From Cryomorphaceae bacterium (GTDB lineage Bacteria > Bacteroidota > Bacteroidia > Flavobacteriales > Schleiferiaceae): 64,000 nucleotides of DNA. Location of the stretch: NCBI GenBank assembly GCA_020832345.1, contig JAFIEY010000064.1, positions 1 through 64,000 on the forward strand, written 5' to 3'. Under the pieces are notes generated by a model. That model did not search any database, was not told where the DNA came from, and was given only the letters and a program-made list of their open reading frames with translations. Position 1 is the stretch's first letter; the number at the start of each line of letters is the position of its first letter. Below, one piece after another: positions 52,081 to 62,200 of this stretch. Both the position numbers and the translations under genes were made by a program.

Positions 52081-53136
52081 TTAATTTTCCATTGTCGAAA
52101 AAAAACAAGCTGCATACGCATCACTAATCGATTGCCAATCCGGCACATCGTATTTCACCCTTTGGGGTTGTGCTTCTTTCATTGTGGATTCCAAATCGTT
52201 TTTATCCGCAAAATACCCCAGCGCATTTTCACCTATAACTGTTCGATTAAAAGGATTTTCATGGGCCACAATTGCGCAACCGGATGCCATAGCTTGAATT
52301 AAACTCGGATTGGTTCCACCTACACTATGACCGTGAAAATACAAGCTGCAATCTCGACGCAAACGCGCCGCCACGGATTTATCATACACCCCACCCAACC
52401 AAATTCGCATTTCACTTGGGGGGTACTTTTTTAATAGCTGACGACTATATGAATTTCGTGTATTACCACAAATGACCAAGGGGCGAATTCCGCCATTTGC
52501 ATGAGCTTCCAAAATGGTATGGACATGATTTTCAGGTTCCATACGGGCCATCAGTAAATCAAAGGATTTTACACCGGATAATTTAGATGGCAACTGCTTG
52601 GATGGTTCAATATGGGTGGCTCCATAGCCGATTATTGTAGGTTGAACCCCATAGGTCTTGTTTACATATTCCGCAATAACGGGATGATCTGCAATGCAAT
52701 GATCGCTTTTGGTTGCCGCAATTTTTTCTGCCCACCCCAAAAACCGCTGAACCAGTGGCGCATATTTGCTGCGTTTCCATTCCAGTCCATCCATATTGCT
52801 GATATGCTTTGCACCTTTTGGCCACAACCAATACCACAGCGTATTACTGGTATAACCGAGATGTAAGCATATATCAAAATTTTGCCGACGCGCATGTAAT
52901 AGACAAAACAAATCGTAAAAAAACTGTCCAAACGTACCCAGAAAAACTTCCGGATTAAAACGAGAAATTAGGGTTGCGCCTTTGTATTCTTTTTGGTGGT
53001 AGGAATGATTATGGGTTTGATATACCGTGACCAAATGTCCGTCTTGGGAGAGATGTTCAGCCAAGTGCTCGGCGAGTTCTTCAAACCCGCCATACTGATT
53101 GGGAATGCCCCGGGTGCCTAAAATTGCAATGCGCAT
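52081..53136 (-). CDS. Glycosyltransferase family 4 (DUF1972 type)
   Basis: The protein has 351 residues from MRIAILGTRGIPNQYGGFEE, the DUF1972/GT4 start with the GxxxxYGG donor loop. An in-frame start 7 codons upstream overlaps the neighbour and is less likely. The C-terminal Rossmann half has LLMARMEPENHVHTILEA, GGTNPSLIQAMASGCAIVAH and the usual E of retaining GT-B enzymes replaced by NPSLIQAM. It probably adds rhamnose or a related sugar to a surface polysaccharide. It lies 10 bases downstream of a second GT4 gene. Its stop codon abuts a MITE-like element. Confidence 0.85.
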   Translation of the reverse strand: MRIAILGTRGIPNQYGGFEELAEHLAEHLSQDGHLVTVYQTHNHSYHQKEYKGATLISRFNPEVFLGTFGQFFYDLFCLLHARRQNFDICLHLGYTSNTLWYWLWPKGAKHISNMDGLEWKRSKYAPLVQRFLGWAEKIAATKSDHCIADHPVIAEYVNKTYGVQPTIIGYGATHIEPSKQLPSKLSGVKSFDLLMARMEPENHVHTILEAHANGGIRPLVICGNTRNSYSRQLLKKYPPSEMRIWLGGVYDKSVAARLRRDCSLYFHGHSVGGTNPSLIQAMASGCAIVAHENPFNRTVIGENALGYFADKNDLESTMKEAQPQRVKYDVPDWQSISDAYAACFFSTMEN

Positions 53137-53146
53137 GATTCGATGG

Positions 53147-54229
53147 TTATTTTTCAAAATAGGCTTGGTAGTGTTTAGTCAATTCATCCACGTGACGGGT
53201 GATAGAAAACTGCGAAAAATATTCGATTTGACTTTTTGTAACATCTTGCAATAAAGCCTTTTCAATGGCAATTTCTATGCTTTCAATATTTTGGGGTTTG
53301 CAGTAAAACGCATAATCACCAAAAACGGAGCGCGTATCACCACCTTCTCCCACCACAATTGATTTTCCCATTACGGCACCCTCAAGAGCCGACAATCCTG
53401 TGGTTTCAAAAAAGCTAGGCAGTGCCACCACCTTGCATTTTCTCATCACTTCAATCATTTTCAGCTGAGGTTGATGCCCGTAAAAAACAACAGAATCACC
53501 GGCTACTTTTCGGCATTCCTTCTCATACGCAACATTTCGCACACTGGCCTTGCCAAAAATATGCAGTGGCCAACGGCGTTTGTTGCAAATTTTAATCAAC
53601 GGTAAAACCCCTTTTCTCGGTTCGATATACCCGGCGAAAAACACACCATTTCCCACTTCTTTATTAGTGCGAAAAAAATGCATGGCTACCCCCAACGGAT
53701 TTACGAAGTAATTAGGCGGAATCAGAAGTCCCTCCTGTCGCAGTCGATGTAGTTCATTTTCCGTAGAAGCAATAAGTCCGGAGCAGGCATTCAAAGCCAT
53801 TTGCATACTCCTCTTTTGTCCGAGAAATAAATATCGCCAACCGGGAAAAGGAATTTGCCCCTTAAAATATCTTCCGAAGGTTTTTATGTATTCCGCGCCG
53901 AATTTACCGAAAACCCGTGCAATAAATCGACGAATCAAGTTCGGTGAGGCCAAATCCATTATATGAAAATCCACCCAAATGGAAAATATAAAAACCGGAA
54001 TACCCCGATTTAGGGCGGGTAAGATTTCTGCCGGCCGGCCTAAGTTAAAGGCCTGTATAAGTTGGTATTGCGACCAATTGAGCACCTTTTCATGGGAAAC
54101 CACATCGACTAAAAAGCCGCGTTTGCGAAGTTCCGTGGCAGTAGAATTCACCTGCACCACATCCCCTCCGGGATTGTGATTGGCATCACTGCGCAATAAG
54201 AATAGTATTTTTGTACTTTTGTTCAACAA
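53147..54229 (-). CDS. Glycosyltransferase family 4
   Basis: The 360-residue GT-B protein has an N-terminal domain with NPGGDVVQVNSTATELRKRG, the nucleotide-sugar acceptor-side loop. The C-terminal donor-binding region has GVFFAGYIEPRKGVLPLIKI and VVALPSFFETTGLSALEGAV. The ET.GLSALEG motif carries the Glu that binds the donor in GT4. It likely acts in capsule, O-antigen or exopolysaccharide synthesis. It is the first of two adjacent GT4 genes and is divergent from the cupredoxin gene. No other sugar genes lie next to the pair. Confidence 0.85.
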   Translation of the reverse strand: MLNKSTKILFLLRSDANHNPGGDVVQVNSTATELRKRGFLVDVVSHEKVLNWSQYQLIQAFNLGRPAEILPALNRGIPVFIFSIWVDFHIMDLASPNLIRRFIARVFGKFGAEYIKTFGRYFKGQIPFPGWRYLFLGQKRSMQMALNACSGLIASTENELHRLRQEGLLIPPNYFVNPLGVAMHFFRTNKEVGNGVFFAGYIEPRKGVLPLIKICNKRRWPLHIFGKASVRNVAYEKECRKVAGDSVVFYGHQPQLKMIEVMRKCKVVALPSFFETTGLSALEGAVMGKSIVVGEGGDTRSVFGDYAFYCKPQNIESIEIAIEKALLQDVTKSQIEYFSQFSITRHVDELTKHYQAYFEK

Positions 54230-54278
54230 AACATGGCCTCTAATGGTTATGCAAGTATAATAGTAAAATCAACAACGC

Positions 54279-54806
54279 ATGAAAAAAGTTATCGTTTTAG
54301 CAGGAATGTTTTTGGCAGCAGCTTGTGGGGGAAATGAAGCATCAAAAGATGAGTCTCAGCCAAAAGCACCTTCCGCCAAGGAAACTACACCCAAAGCAAC
54401 TGAAGATACACAATCTGAATTTACCGAAGGAGAAATCATTGAACTCCAGTTACGCACCACTGGGGAAACCATGGCGGATATGGAATTTGAACCCAAACAG
54501 TTGAAAGTTCCTGCGGGCTCCACCGTAAAAATCATCCTCGACAATGTTGCCGAATCTGGTGCCATGGTTCACAACTTTGTTCTTATTGAAAGAGGAAAGT
54601 CCGAAGAGATTTATCCACTGGCGCAAGAGGCAGGAGCAGAAAACAATTTTGTTCCAGACCACCCATCCGTTTTGGCATATACGCCTATGGCGCAACCGGG
54701 AGAAACCGTTAAAGTAGAATTTGAAGCCCCTGCATCCGGGATTTATCAATTTATCTGCACCTATCCGGGACATGCTTCTATGAAGGGAATCTTCATAGTG
54801 GAATAA
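54279..54806 (+). CDS. Cupredoxin (azurin/plastocyanin-like) lipoprotein
   Basis: The 175-residue protein has signal MKKVIVLAGMFLAAAC (lipobox Cys16). An acidic/Lys/Thr/Pro linker (20-50) leads to a cupredoxin domain (about 55-175). Type 1 copper ligands are visible as H98 (MVHNF), C160, H165 and M168 in FICTYPGHASM. It is probably an electron carrier tethered to the membrane on the periplasmic side, donating to a terminal oxidase or reductase. It stands alone, convergent with apbE, with a shared terminator. Confidence 0.9.
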   Translation: MKKVIVLAGMFLAAACGGNEASKDESQPKAPSAKETTPKATEDTQSEFTEGEIIELQLRTTGETMADMEFEPKQLKVPAGSTVKIILDNVAESGAMVHNFVLIERGKSEEIYPLAQEAGAENNFVPDHPSVLAYTPMAQPGETVKVEFEAPASGIYQFICTYPGHASMKGIFIVE

Positions 54807-54813
54807 AAAAACT

Positions 54814-54850
54814 AATCCATTGGGTGCTCATTTGTACCCAATGGATTTTT
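54814..54850. terminator. Bidirectional intrinsic terminator between cupredoxin and apbE
   Basis: AATCCATTGGGT and ACCCAATGGATT form a 12-bp perfect stem around a 10-nt loop. T-runs lie on both strands' exits (TTTTTTT on plus; the A-tract at 54804-54811 read on minus). Confidence 0.9.
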
Positions 54851-55873
54851 TTATTGAATGCTACTAAAAGTCTCATTTTCTTCTTCCTGCCATCCGCGAT
54901 ATTTATCGTAATGAATCAAGTACACACCAAGATCTTTTCTCTTTTGCATAAACTTTCGGGCAGATTCCAAACCCATAACTAAGATGGCGGTTGCGTAAGC
55001 ATCTGCGTCCATACAACTGGGAGCGATAACCGTTACACTCATTAGTGGATTTTTGGTAGCCCTTCCATTCTTAGGATTTAAGGCGTGGGAATACCGATTT
55101 CCAGTCAAGGTATCCTCAATAAATTTCCGATAGCTGCCCGAGGTTGCCAACCCCGCATCTTTTAAGGCAATTATCCTTTGAAACTTATCCGTGCTTTTTT
55201 CCTCTAGGGGTTCTTCAATACCGATTTTCCAAATATCTCCATCAATATTTTTTCCCAAAGTCCGGAGTTCTCCTCCCACCTCTACGAGATAATTCAGCAC
55301 CCCACGAGATTCGAGAAATTCTGCGATAACATCTACCGTGTAACCCTGGGCAATGGCATTAAAGTCCAGTTTATACCCTTTGGGTAAAGCAAAGGAATCC
55401 GTATTTGAAATATCGACATTTTCAAGTCCGACAAACTGCATTGCACTATCAATTCTGACAGAATCCGGAACTTGCTGCCTTTTTCGTTCAAAATTCCAAA
55501 GTTTCATAATGGGGTAAACAGTGGGATCAAAAAAGCCATCGGTTTTGCGATGCACCTCAACTGAATTAGCCAAAACTACCTTAAAATGCTCGTCCAATGG
55601 AAGCACCTCCCCTCGATTAATCCGGGAAATCAAACTATTAGGGCGATAGGTTGACATGCTCTGATCGATGACCTCTAAAATAGAATCAATGGCAGGTTGA
55701 AAATGCACATTGGGTGGAGCTACATAGGAAATGGCATACGTACTTCCTTGTGCCCGACCATAGTCCGTCCGTTGAACCAGTTGATCAGGATTTGAACAAC
55801 CGGAAAACAGAAATGCAAAAAGTATTATAATTCCAAAGGGCCATCCTGAAAGCGATGGAAAAAATCGCAGCAT
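54851..55873 (-). CDS. apbE: FAD:protein FMN transferase ApbE
   Basis: The 340-residue protein has a lipoprotein signal ending LFSGC (Cys26). It attaches FMN to Thr residues of periplasmic/membrane flavoproteins such as NqrB, NqrC or RnfG. Motifs are QGSTYAISY, LDFNAIAQGYTVDVIAEF, VEVGGELRTLGKN, and the metal/FAD region GLATSGSYRKF with YSHALNPKNGRATKNPL and CMDADAYATAILVMG. It lies 12 bases downstream of ychF; the cupredoxin gene is convergent. Confidence 0.94.
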   Translation of the reverse strand: MLRFFPSLSGWPFGIIILFAFLFSGCSNPDQLVQRTDYGRAQGSTYAISYVAPPNVHFQPAIDSILEVIDQSMSTYRPNSLISRINRGEVLPLDEHFKVVLANSVEVHRKTDGFFDPTVYPIMKLWNFERKRQQVPDSVRIDSAMQFVGLENVDISNTDSFALPKGYKLDFNAIAQGYTVDVIAEFLESRGVLNYLVEVGGELRTLGKNIDGDIWKIGIEEPLEEKSTDKFQRIIALKDAGLATSGSYRKFIEDTLTGNRYSHALNPKNGRATKNPLMSVTVIAPSCMDADAYATAILVMGLESARKFMQKRKDLGVYLIHYDKYRGWQEEENETFSSIQ

Positions 55874-55885
55874 ATCGCGGTTTAT

Positions 55886-56980
55886 TTAAACATTAAATCT
55901 AAAGTGCATGACGTCGCCGTCTTTTACAATGTATTCCTTCCCTTCTACCCTGAGTTTTCCGGCTTCTCTGGCGGCAGCTTCGGATCCAAACTTCGCATAA
56001 TCTTCAAAGGCAATAACTTCCGCCCGAATAAAACCCTTTTCAAAATCACTGTGGATAACGCCGGCAGCTTGCGGTGCGGTAGAGCCAATGGGAATAGTCC
56101 AAGCGCGAACTTCCTTTTCTCCGGCAGTAAAGTATGTTTGTAAATTGAGTAGTGAATAAGCAGTTCGGATGAGTTTATTCACTCCCGGTTCGGTTAGTCC
56201 TAAATCACTTAGAAACATTTCCCGCTCCTCGAAGGTTTCCAATTCGGAAATATCCGCTTCGGTTGCTGCGGCTAAAACAATGATTTCCGCATTTTCTCCG
56301 GCAACAGCCTCACGCACTTTTTCCACATAAGCATTTCCGGTTTTCGCAGAAGCCTCATCTACATTACATACATATAAAACAGGCTTGGCCGTTAAGAGTT
56401 GCGATTTTTTCAACCAAATCTCTTCATCTTCAGAATCCAAAGGACAAGATCGGGCCGAGTTCCCCATCTCTATATGTTTTACCAATTTGCTGTAAAAATC
56501 AGATTCCTTTTTGGCTGATTTATCACCTACACGTGCAACTTTATTGGTTTTTTCGAAAAGCTTCTGTGCGGTTTCCAAGTCCTTCAACTGAAGTTCAATA
56601 TCGATTACCTCCTTATCGCGAACGGGATTTACACTGCCATCGACATGGGTCACATTTTCATTTTCAAAACAGCGCAAGACGTGAATAATGGCATTGGTTT
56701 CCCTGATGTTTCCCAGAAATTGATTTCCCAGTCCTTCACCTTTACTGGCACCTTTCACCAAACCGGCGATATCTACAATTTCCACGGTGGCAGGCTGCAC
56801 CCTTTGTGGGTTGACCAATTCTGCGAGTTTTTCCAAGCGGTGATCGGGAACATTGACCATGCCCACATTGGGTTCAATGGTACAAAAAGGATAATTTGCC
56901 GATTGTGCTTTTGCACTCGACAAACAATTGAAAAGGGTTGATTTCCCAACGTTGGGTAAACCGACAATACCACACTTCAT
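55886..56980 (-). CDS. ychF: Redox-regulated ATPase YchF (Obg-like)
   Basis: The 364-residue protein has P-loop GLPNVGKSTLFN (7-18), the switch region TIEPNVGMVNVPD, and DIAGLVKGASKGEGLGNQFL. The YchF-specific base site NVDE (in YVCNVDEA) replaces NKxD, so ATP is preferred over GTP. A C-terminal TGS domain closes the protein (ending VKDGDVMHFRFNV). It binds ribosomes and acts in stress and catalase control in other bacteria. It likely shares an mRNA with apbE. Confidence 0.96.
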   Translation of the reverse strand: MKCGIVGLPNVGKSTLFNCLSSAKAQSANYPFCTIEPNVGMVNVPDHRLEKLAELVNPQRVQPATVEIVDIAGLVKGASKGEGLGNQFLGNIRETNAIIHVLRCFENENVTHVDGSVNPVRDKEVIDIELQLKDLETAQKLFEKTNKVARVGDKSAKKESDFYSKLVKHIEMGNSARSCPLDSEDEEIWLKKSQLLTAKPVLYVCNVDEASAKTGNAYVEKVREAVAGENAEIIVLAAATEADISELETFEEREMFLSDLGLTEPGVNKLIRTAYSLLNLQTYFTAGEKEVRAWTIPIGSTAPQAAGVIHSDFEKGFIRAEVIAFEDYAKFGSEAAAREAGKLRVEGKEYIVKDGDVMHFRFNV

Positions 56981-57076
56981 GCGCGATGATTTATTAGTTG
57001 TAGCTATTAATGATTAAATTGGCGGCAAAGATAGTGTGGAAGAGGTTGAATAAATTACTTTTGCAGCCTTAAACCA

Positions 57077-57220
57077 TGAGCCCACTCCAAAAAGGATGAT
57101 TTCAATCAAAATTGACGCGGAGGGGATTTTTGAGTCGGAGCTAACCAATTGTTAGTGAGCATTCAAAAATATACCAACAAGGAATATTTTGGCAGAAAGG
57201 GACTTTTTGGAGCAGACTTA
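57077..57220 (+). mobile_element. Family-1 MITE-like element, 144 bp
   Basis: Termini are TGAGCCCACTCCAAAAAG and CTTTTTGGAGCAGACTTA; the body is collinear with the 49201 copy. Flanking 4-mers are ACCA and AACA, a 3 of 4 match. It lies in the 442-base divergent gap between ychF and the NAD(P)-binding protein gene. The remainder of the gap holds only the -7 element at 57313. The short open frame inside it is not a gene. Confidence 0.85.
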
Positions 57221-57312
57221 AACATAGCAGATATTATTTACCTGAATAAGTCGTGGGGAAAATCATTTTCAAATTGCCATAAAAGAAAATTTTTACTTTC
57301 GATAAAATTAGT

Positions 57313-57320
57313 TACATTTG
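57313..57320 (+). promoter_or_regulatory. -7 element upstream of the NAD(P)-binding protein gene
   Basis: TACATTTG matches TAnnTTTG fully, about 100 bases before the ATG at 57423. No clear -33 box is seen. Confidence 0.4.
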
Positions 57321-57422
57321 TAATTTGTTGCGAACAATTAACATTGGATAATTTTTGCTTGTAACAAGCGTGTTTTTAGCCGTATATAAAGATAACCAAA
57401 AACGATTTGCCACGGGCAACAA

Positions 57423-58088
57423 ATGGATAAGAGACGAATAGCATTGGTGGTTGGTGGTAGTGGGCTTATCGGTAACTTCCTTGTCAGGGACTTATCGCTA
57501 AATGCAGCCTATAGGGAAGTTCGTATATTGGGTCGAACTGAATCGGATATAACGCACAAAAAAATCACCTTTTACCCTTCTCAATTGATCGCAGATGAAT
57601 TCCCTCGCAGTGCTTTTGCCGGGGTAGATGATATTTTTTGTGCGGTGGGTACAACCCAGAAAAAAACACCTGACAAAAAGGAGTATTACGAAATTGATTG
57701 CGGTATTCCTTCGAGGATAGCTGAACTTGGGCGAATTTTTAAGGCAGAGAAATTTTTGGTGGTAAGTTCCATCGGGGCTTCCGTGGAAAGCAGATTTTTC
57801 TATTTGCGCACCAAAGGTGAAATGGAAGAAAAGGTGATTCAAAGTGGTGTGCCCGTCATTGAAATTTTTCGCCCTTCTACTTTGCTGGGCAAACGGAAGG
57901 AATTTCGACTTGGCGAGGGCATCAGTAAATTTTTAGATCCGTTTACAAGATATTTTGTTCCAAAAAAATACGCGGGAATTCACGCCCACTGTGTTTCAAA
58001 AGCGATGATTATTCGGGCACTTGACGAAACAGAACCGTCTATAAACGTATGGGAATCTTATCAAATAAAGGAGCTTTGTAAAATTTAA
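57423..58088 (+). CDS. NAD(P)-binding Rossmann protein, HTATIP2-like atypical SDR
   Basis: The 221-residue protein has the nucleotide loop VVGGSGLIGNFLVRDL at 9-24. CAVGTTQKKTPDKKEYYEID and VVSSIGASVESRFFYLRTKG then follow, with Tyr-x-x-x-Lys in the position of the SDR catalytic pair. IEIFRPSTLLGKRKEFRLGE completes the pattern. This is the oxidoreductase HTATIP2-like family found in many bacteria without a fixed substrate. It converges with the HdeD-like gene with 8 bases between stop codons. Confidence 0.83.
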   Translation: MDKRRIALVVGGSGLIGNFLVRDLSLNAAYREVRILGRTESDITHKKITFYPSQLIADEFPRSAFAGVDDIFCAVGTTQKKTPDKKEYYEIDCGIPSRIAELGRIFKAEKFLVVSSIGASVESRFFYLRTKGEMEEKVIQSGVPVIEIFRPSTLLGKRKEFRLGEGISKFLDPFTRYFVPKKYAGIHAHCVSKAMIIRALDETEPSINVWESYQIKELCKI

Positions 58089-58096
58089 AAGCGAAA

Positions 58097-58708
58097 TTAA
58101 TAATCCTCTTCTCTTTTTTTATCCTCATCCGAAAAATCATCGGTATAGTCATCGTTTTTAGATTCTTCAATTTCCAGTTCAAGTCGTTCGGCTTTTCCGG
58201 GACGAATTTTAAATGACAATAAGGTAAGGTAGGCGCCCAAAAGCAGGCTATATACCCCGAGTAAAAAACCATCAATTCTAGAATCTTCAGCAAAGGGATT
58301 GAGAATAATAACAATACCCAAGGCGACGGATATCATCCCGTTGATTTGCAATAACCACTTTTGCTTTTCCGACCGCAAGGCCATATAAATTAAGACAAAC
58401 CCTATTCCAACGGCCCAACCGCCAACCAAAATCCGGAAAAATTGCACCACTTGTTCGGTATAGAGAAGCACAAAAAAACCAAGTGCCAAATCAACAATGG
58501 CCAACAATAAAGGGAAAATCCAATTTCTCTCCTGTCGTTTCCACTGAATGGCCAAATAAAATGTAATAATCCCGAGCAACAACATGGTAATTCCCCAATA
58601 GGTAAAGACCAATTCAAAATCATCAAATCCGAAAATGAAAAGTGCCAACAGCGCAAGCACCCCACCACGAATGGATAATAACCACCACTTTCGCTTAATT
58701 TCTTTCAT
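58097..58708 (-). CDS. HdeD/DUF308-like membrane protein
   Basis: The 203-residue protein has six hydrophobic helices between 8 and 168, arranged as three helix pairs (GGVLALLALFIFGFDDFELV, YWGITMLLLGIITFYLAIQW, WIFPLLLAIVDLALGFFVLL). This is the DUF308 pattern. It ends in an acidic tail (KNDDYTDDFSDEDKKREED). HdeD in E. coli is tied to acid resistance, but no function can be claimed here. It lies 2 bases downstream of the small membrane protein gene, so the two are co-transcribed. Confidence 0.75.
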   Translation of the reverse strand: MKEIKRKWWLLSIRGGVLALLALFIFGFDDFELVFTYWGITMLLLGIITFYLAIQWKRQERNWIFPLLLAIVDLALGFFVLLYTEQVVQFFRILVGGWAVGIGFVLIYMALRSEKQKWLLQINGMISVALGIVIILNPFAEDSRIDGFLLGVYSLLLGAYLTLLSFKIRPGKAERLELEIEESKNDDYTDDFSDEDKKREEDY

Positions 58709-58710
58709 GT

Positions 58711-58941
58711 TTACTCGTTTTTATTTTGCTTCTTTTTACTTGCTTCCTCCCTCGCCTTTCGTTGTTGTTTGTTCCAATAAATATAGAAAATAACCAACAG
58801 CAGCGGCATGACAATGTACAACACGATATTCCAAGGATTACTAAAATCTACTGGCACATCGTCCATGGTGACCAAATCCTGACTTTGCGCGAAAATGATG
58901 GATTGAAATAGCCCAAAAACAAAAAGGAAAAAAATCCGCAT
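58711..58941 (-). CDS. Small single-pass membrane protein with signal peptide
   Basis: The 76-residue protein has signal peptide MRIFFLFVFGLFQSIIFAQ. A short outer segment (DVPVDFSNPWN) is followed by one membrane helix (IVLYIVMPLLLVIFYIYW) and a basic cytoplasmic tail (NKQQRKAREEASKKKQNKNE). It resembles small conserved Bacteroidota proteins of unknown role. It is coupled to the HdeD-like gene. Confidence 0.7.
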   Translation of the reverse strand: MRIFFLFVFGLFQSIIFAQSQDLVTMDDVPVDFSNPWNIVLYIVMPLLLVIFYIYWNKQQRKAREEASKKKQNKNE

Positions 58942-59089
58942 AATATATTTTTTGACAAAGATAAATGTCGAGGTGGAGCTTTGAAAATTTTTATTTGAAA
59001 TTGCGTGTTCACCCGCTTCCTGCTGTTAAAACCATGTTTAAAAAAAACTAAACGTCCCTGAAAAAAATTAATAAGACCGTATTTAGTTG

Positions 59090-59097
59090 TAAATTTG
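59090..59097 (+). promoter_or_regulatory. -7 element of the subtilase gene
   Basis: TAAATTTG matches TAnnTTTG. The same octamer precedes two of the giant T9SS cargo genes. It lies 132 bases before the ATG and directly before a large inverted repeat. Confidence 0.45.
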
Positions 59098-59099
59098 TG

Positions 59100-59135
59100 G
59101 ATTGAATTAAAAAGAAAACCGAATTTAATTCAATC
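59100..59135. repeat. 12-bp perfect inverted repeat in the subtilase leader
   Basis: GATTGAATTAAA (59100-59111) and TTTAATTCAATC (59124-59135) flank a 12-nt spacer, starting 2 bases after the -7 element. It may be an operator or form a hairpin at the mRNA 5' end. A second dyad (GTTAAAAT ... ATTTTAAC) follows within 40 bases. Confidence 0.55.
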
Positions 59136-59229
59136 AAATTTTTGGTTAAAATTTGTGATATACCATTTTAACTAAAAACTATTAATGTTAATTGGCTGTT
59201 TTGCCACAAAATGAATGTAATAAAAACAC

Positions 59230-62200
59230 ATGAGGAAACTGTTTACTTTTATCGTTCTGGGTGCCCTCTCCCACGGCCTGTTTGCGCAAAAACCCATTTT
59301 ACTCAACAACGCAAATCTCGAACTGCCAAACAATGTTGAAAGCCACCAAGCTGGTGAAAACGAAGCCTACAATGGATTAATTGTTCGGGTACTTCAATTT
59401 GACCAGATTCCCACCGAAGCCACCATTCGCAAAATGGAAGCCGCAGGTATTACACTGCTTGACTATATTCCCCACAACGCCTATCAAGCTTCTATTCCCG
59501 TAACTGTGACCGGAAGTATGCTTAAGAGGTGGGGCGTCCGTTCTTCGATAATTCCCAATCGGGAATTTAAACTTTCCAACAACCTATATAACGGAATCAT
59601 TCCAGAACATGCAGACCAAGGAAACGAGCGGGTTGAAATTGTCATTATTCCATTTGCCCACGTGCCAGCGCAACACCTTGCCGCATCCATTCATATCGAC
59701 CATTTTGATGTAATTCAGGTTATCGATCAGGGCAACTTTATCGAAGCCATTTGCAAAATAGCGGACTTGGGGCAGCTCGTCAACCATCCGCTAATCTCCA
59801 ACATTCTGGAAGCCGAAGTGCCCGGAGAAAAGGAAAACAACACCGCCATCACAAGTCATAGGATCAACTACATCAATGGCACCCACGCACCCGGATACAG
59901 TTATACGGGTGAAGGTGTAAAAGTATCCCTTGGAGACGATGGTGAAATTGGCCCCCACATCGACTATAAAGGAAGACTGGATCAATCCAATGCAGGAGCG
60001 AGCAACGGCGATCACGGCGACCACGTAGCGGGAACCATTTTTGGCGCAGGAAACAGAGATCCACGCGGACGAGGCATGGCCCCCGGCGCAGAAATGCTAT
60101 ACTATTCCTATCCGGCCAATTTGAATAACACCACTGCGGATTACAACAACGAAGGCATTAGAATCACTTCCTCATCTTATAGTAATGGATGTAACGCTGG
60201 ATACACCAATTTTGCCCGCACCATGGATCAAACCTCGCGGCAACTCAACGGACTCATGCACGTTTTTTCAGCTGGTAATTCAGGAACTTCAAATTGTGGA
60301 TATGGTGCAGGTACCGGTTGGGGAAATATCACCGGTGGTCACAAAGTTGGGAAAAATGTTATTGCAGTAGGTAATCTTACCCGGCTAGACAACATCGCAA
60401 ATTCCAGCTCACGCGGCCCTGCCCACGATGGTAGAATTAAACCCGAAGTTTGTGGTGTGGGTACGCAGGTTTTCTCCACCACTTTCCCTCACGAATACAC
60501 CACCAAAACTGGAACCTCCATGTCATGTCCCGGTGTTTCGGGGTCTCTGGCGGTGCTTTACGAAGCTTATGAAGACCTGACTTCCAATGCGCCCCACGGG
60601 GGCTTGATGAAAGCACTATTGATGAATGGCGCTCAAGATTTGGGAAATCCCGGGCCGGATTATATTTACGGTTTTGGACGAATTAATATGCGTAAGTCTT
60701 TGCGCATGGTTGAAAACAACTGGATCATCAGCGGTTCAGTAAGTCAAAACAACAATAACAACCACACCATTACTGTGCCCGCAGGGGTTACCCAAATGCG
60801 GGTTATGGTGTATTGGACCGACCGCGAAGCCAATGTAAACGCGGCCAAAGCATTGGTAAATGATTTAGACATGGTGGTAACTCAAGGGGCCAACACATAC
60901 CAACCTTTTGTGCTAAATCCAACACCCGTTCCTGCCTTATTAAACGCAGCGGCCACCACAGGCGTTGATACACTCAACAACGTAGAGCAAGTCGTTGTGA
61001 ACAATCCTTCAGCCGGAAATTATACGGTGAACATCAATGGAACTGCTGTACCATTCGGCCCTCAAAACTATCACATTGTATATTACTTTGAAAACGAATT
61101 ACTAGAACTCACTTATCCCGTAGGAGGAGAAAGCTTTGTCCCCGGAAATCAGGAAATAATTCGTTGGGATGCGCCTCCGGCTACGGGTAATTTCACATTA
61201 CAATACAGCGCAAACAATGGATCTACATGGACAAATATTGCAACGGTAGGTCAAAATAGTCGCCATTACACCTGGACCGTCCCTGTATTGATGAATGGAC
61301 AAATAAAAGTACGTATTTCCCGAGGAAGCGAAGTGAGTGAGAGCGATAGTTTAACCATTGCACAAGTTCCTCAAAATTTAGCTTTTAGTCAGATCTGTCC
61401 CGACACCACCACCCTGCAATGGAGTCCTGTTTCCAATGCTGGCGGATATGTTGTTTACAAATTAGGCAACAAATATATGGATTCCGTAGGGTTCACCACC
61501 GGGACTAGTTTTATGGTAGGTAACGTTAGCGCCTTTGATGACCATTGGTACAGCGTTGCAGCTGTAGCGCCCAACGGAGGAATAGGAAGAAGGGCGCTGG
61601 CCATTCAATCCGGTGGAAATGGATATTTTAATTGTATAGTCTATAAAGATTTGGAAGCTGCCCATTTGGTCAGTCCACAAAACGGTTTATACCCCAATTG
61701 TGCAACAGACTCCATAGAAGTTGCCCTATGGGTAAAAAACAACGGCATCGATACCGCCACAAATTTCTCCATTAATTTTAGAATAAACGGAGGTGCGGTA
61801 ACCAGTCAAAATTTCAATCAGGTGATAGTAAGTGGCGATTCTGCGCTAATCCAAATGAATAGTTACATTCAACCATTATCAACCACTGTAAATAATATCA
61901 AAGTATGGGTGAGTATGCAAAACGACCAAAGTTTTCGAAATGATACAGCATACGCTATGATTGAAACTTATGGCAGCGGAAGCCAAACCCTGCCATTCGT
62001 TATGGACTTTGAAAATGAATCTACTTGTCCAACGACCTCCAACTGTGAAGGAACAGTTTGTCCGCTCGGCAATGGCTACATAAACGCGGAAAATGGCGTA
62101 TTTGACGATATCGATTGGCGGGTGAACTCCGGCGGCACACCCTCTAATAATACCGGGCCAATGGTTGACAATACCCTCGGCACTGCTTCGGGAAAATATG

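Noticed and set aside
57149-57364. Open frame of 71 codons upstream of the NAD(P)-binding gene
   Set aside because: Half of it is the family-1 element. The similar frame at 49273 is also just element sequence, so this is not a gene.
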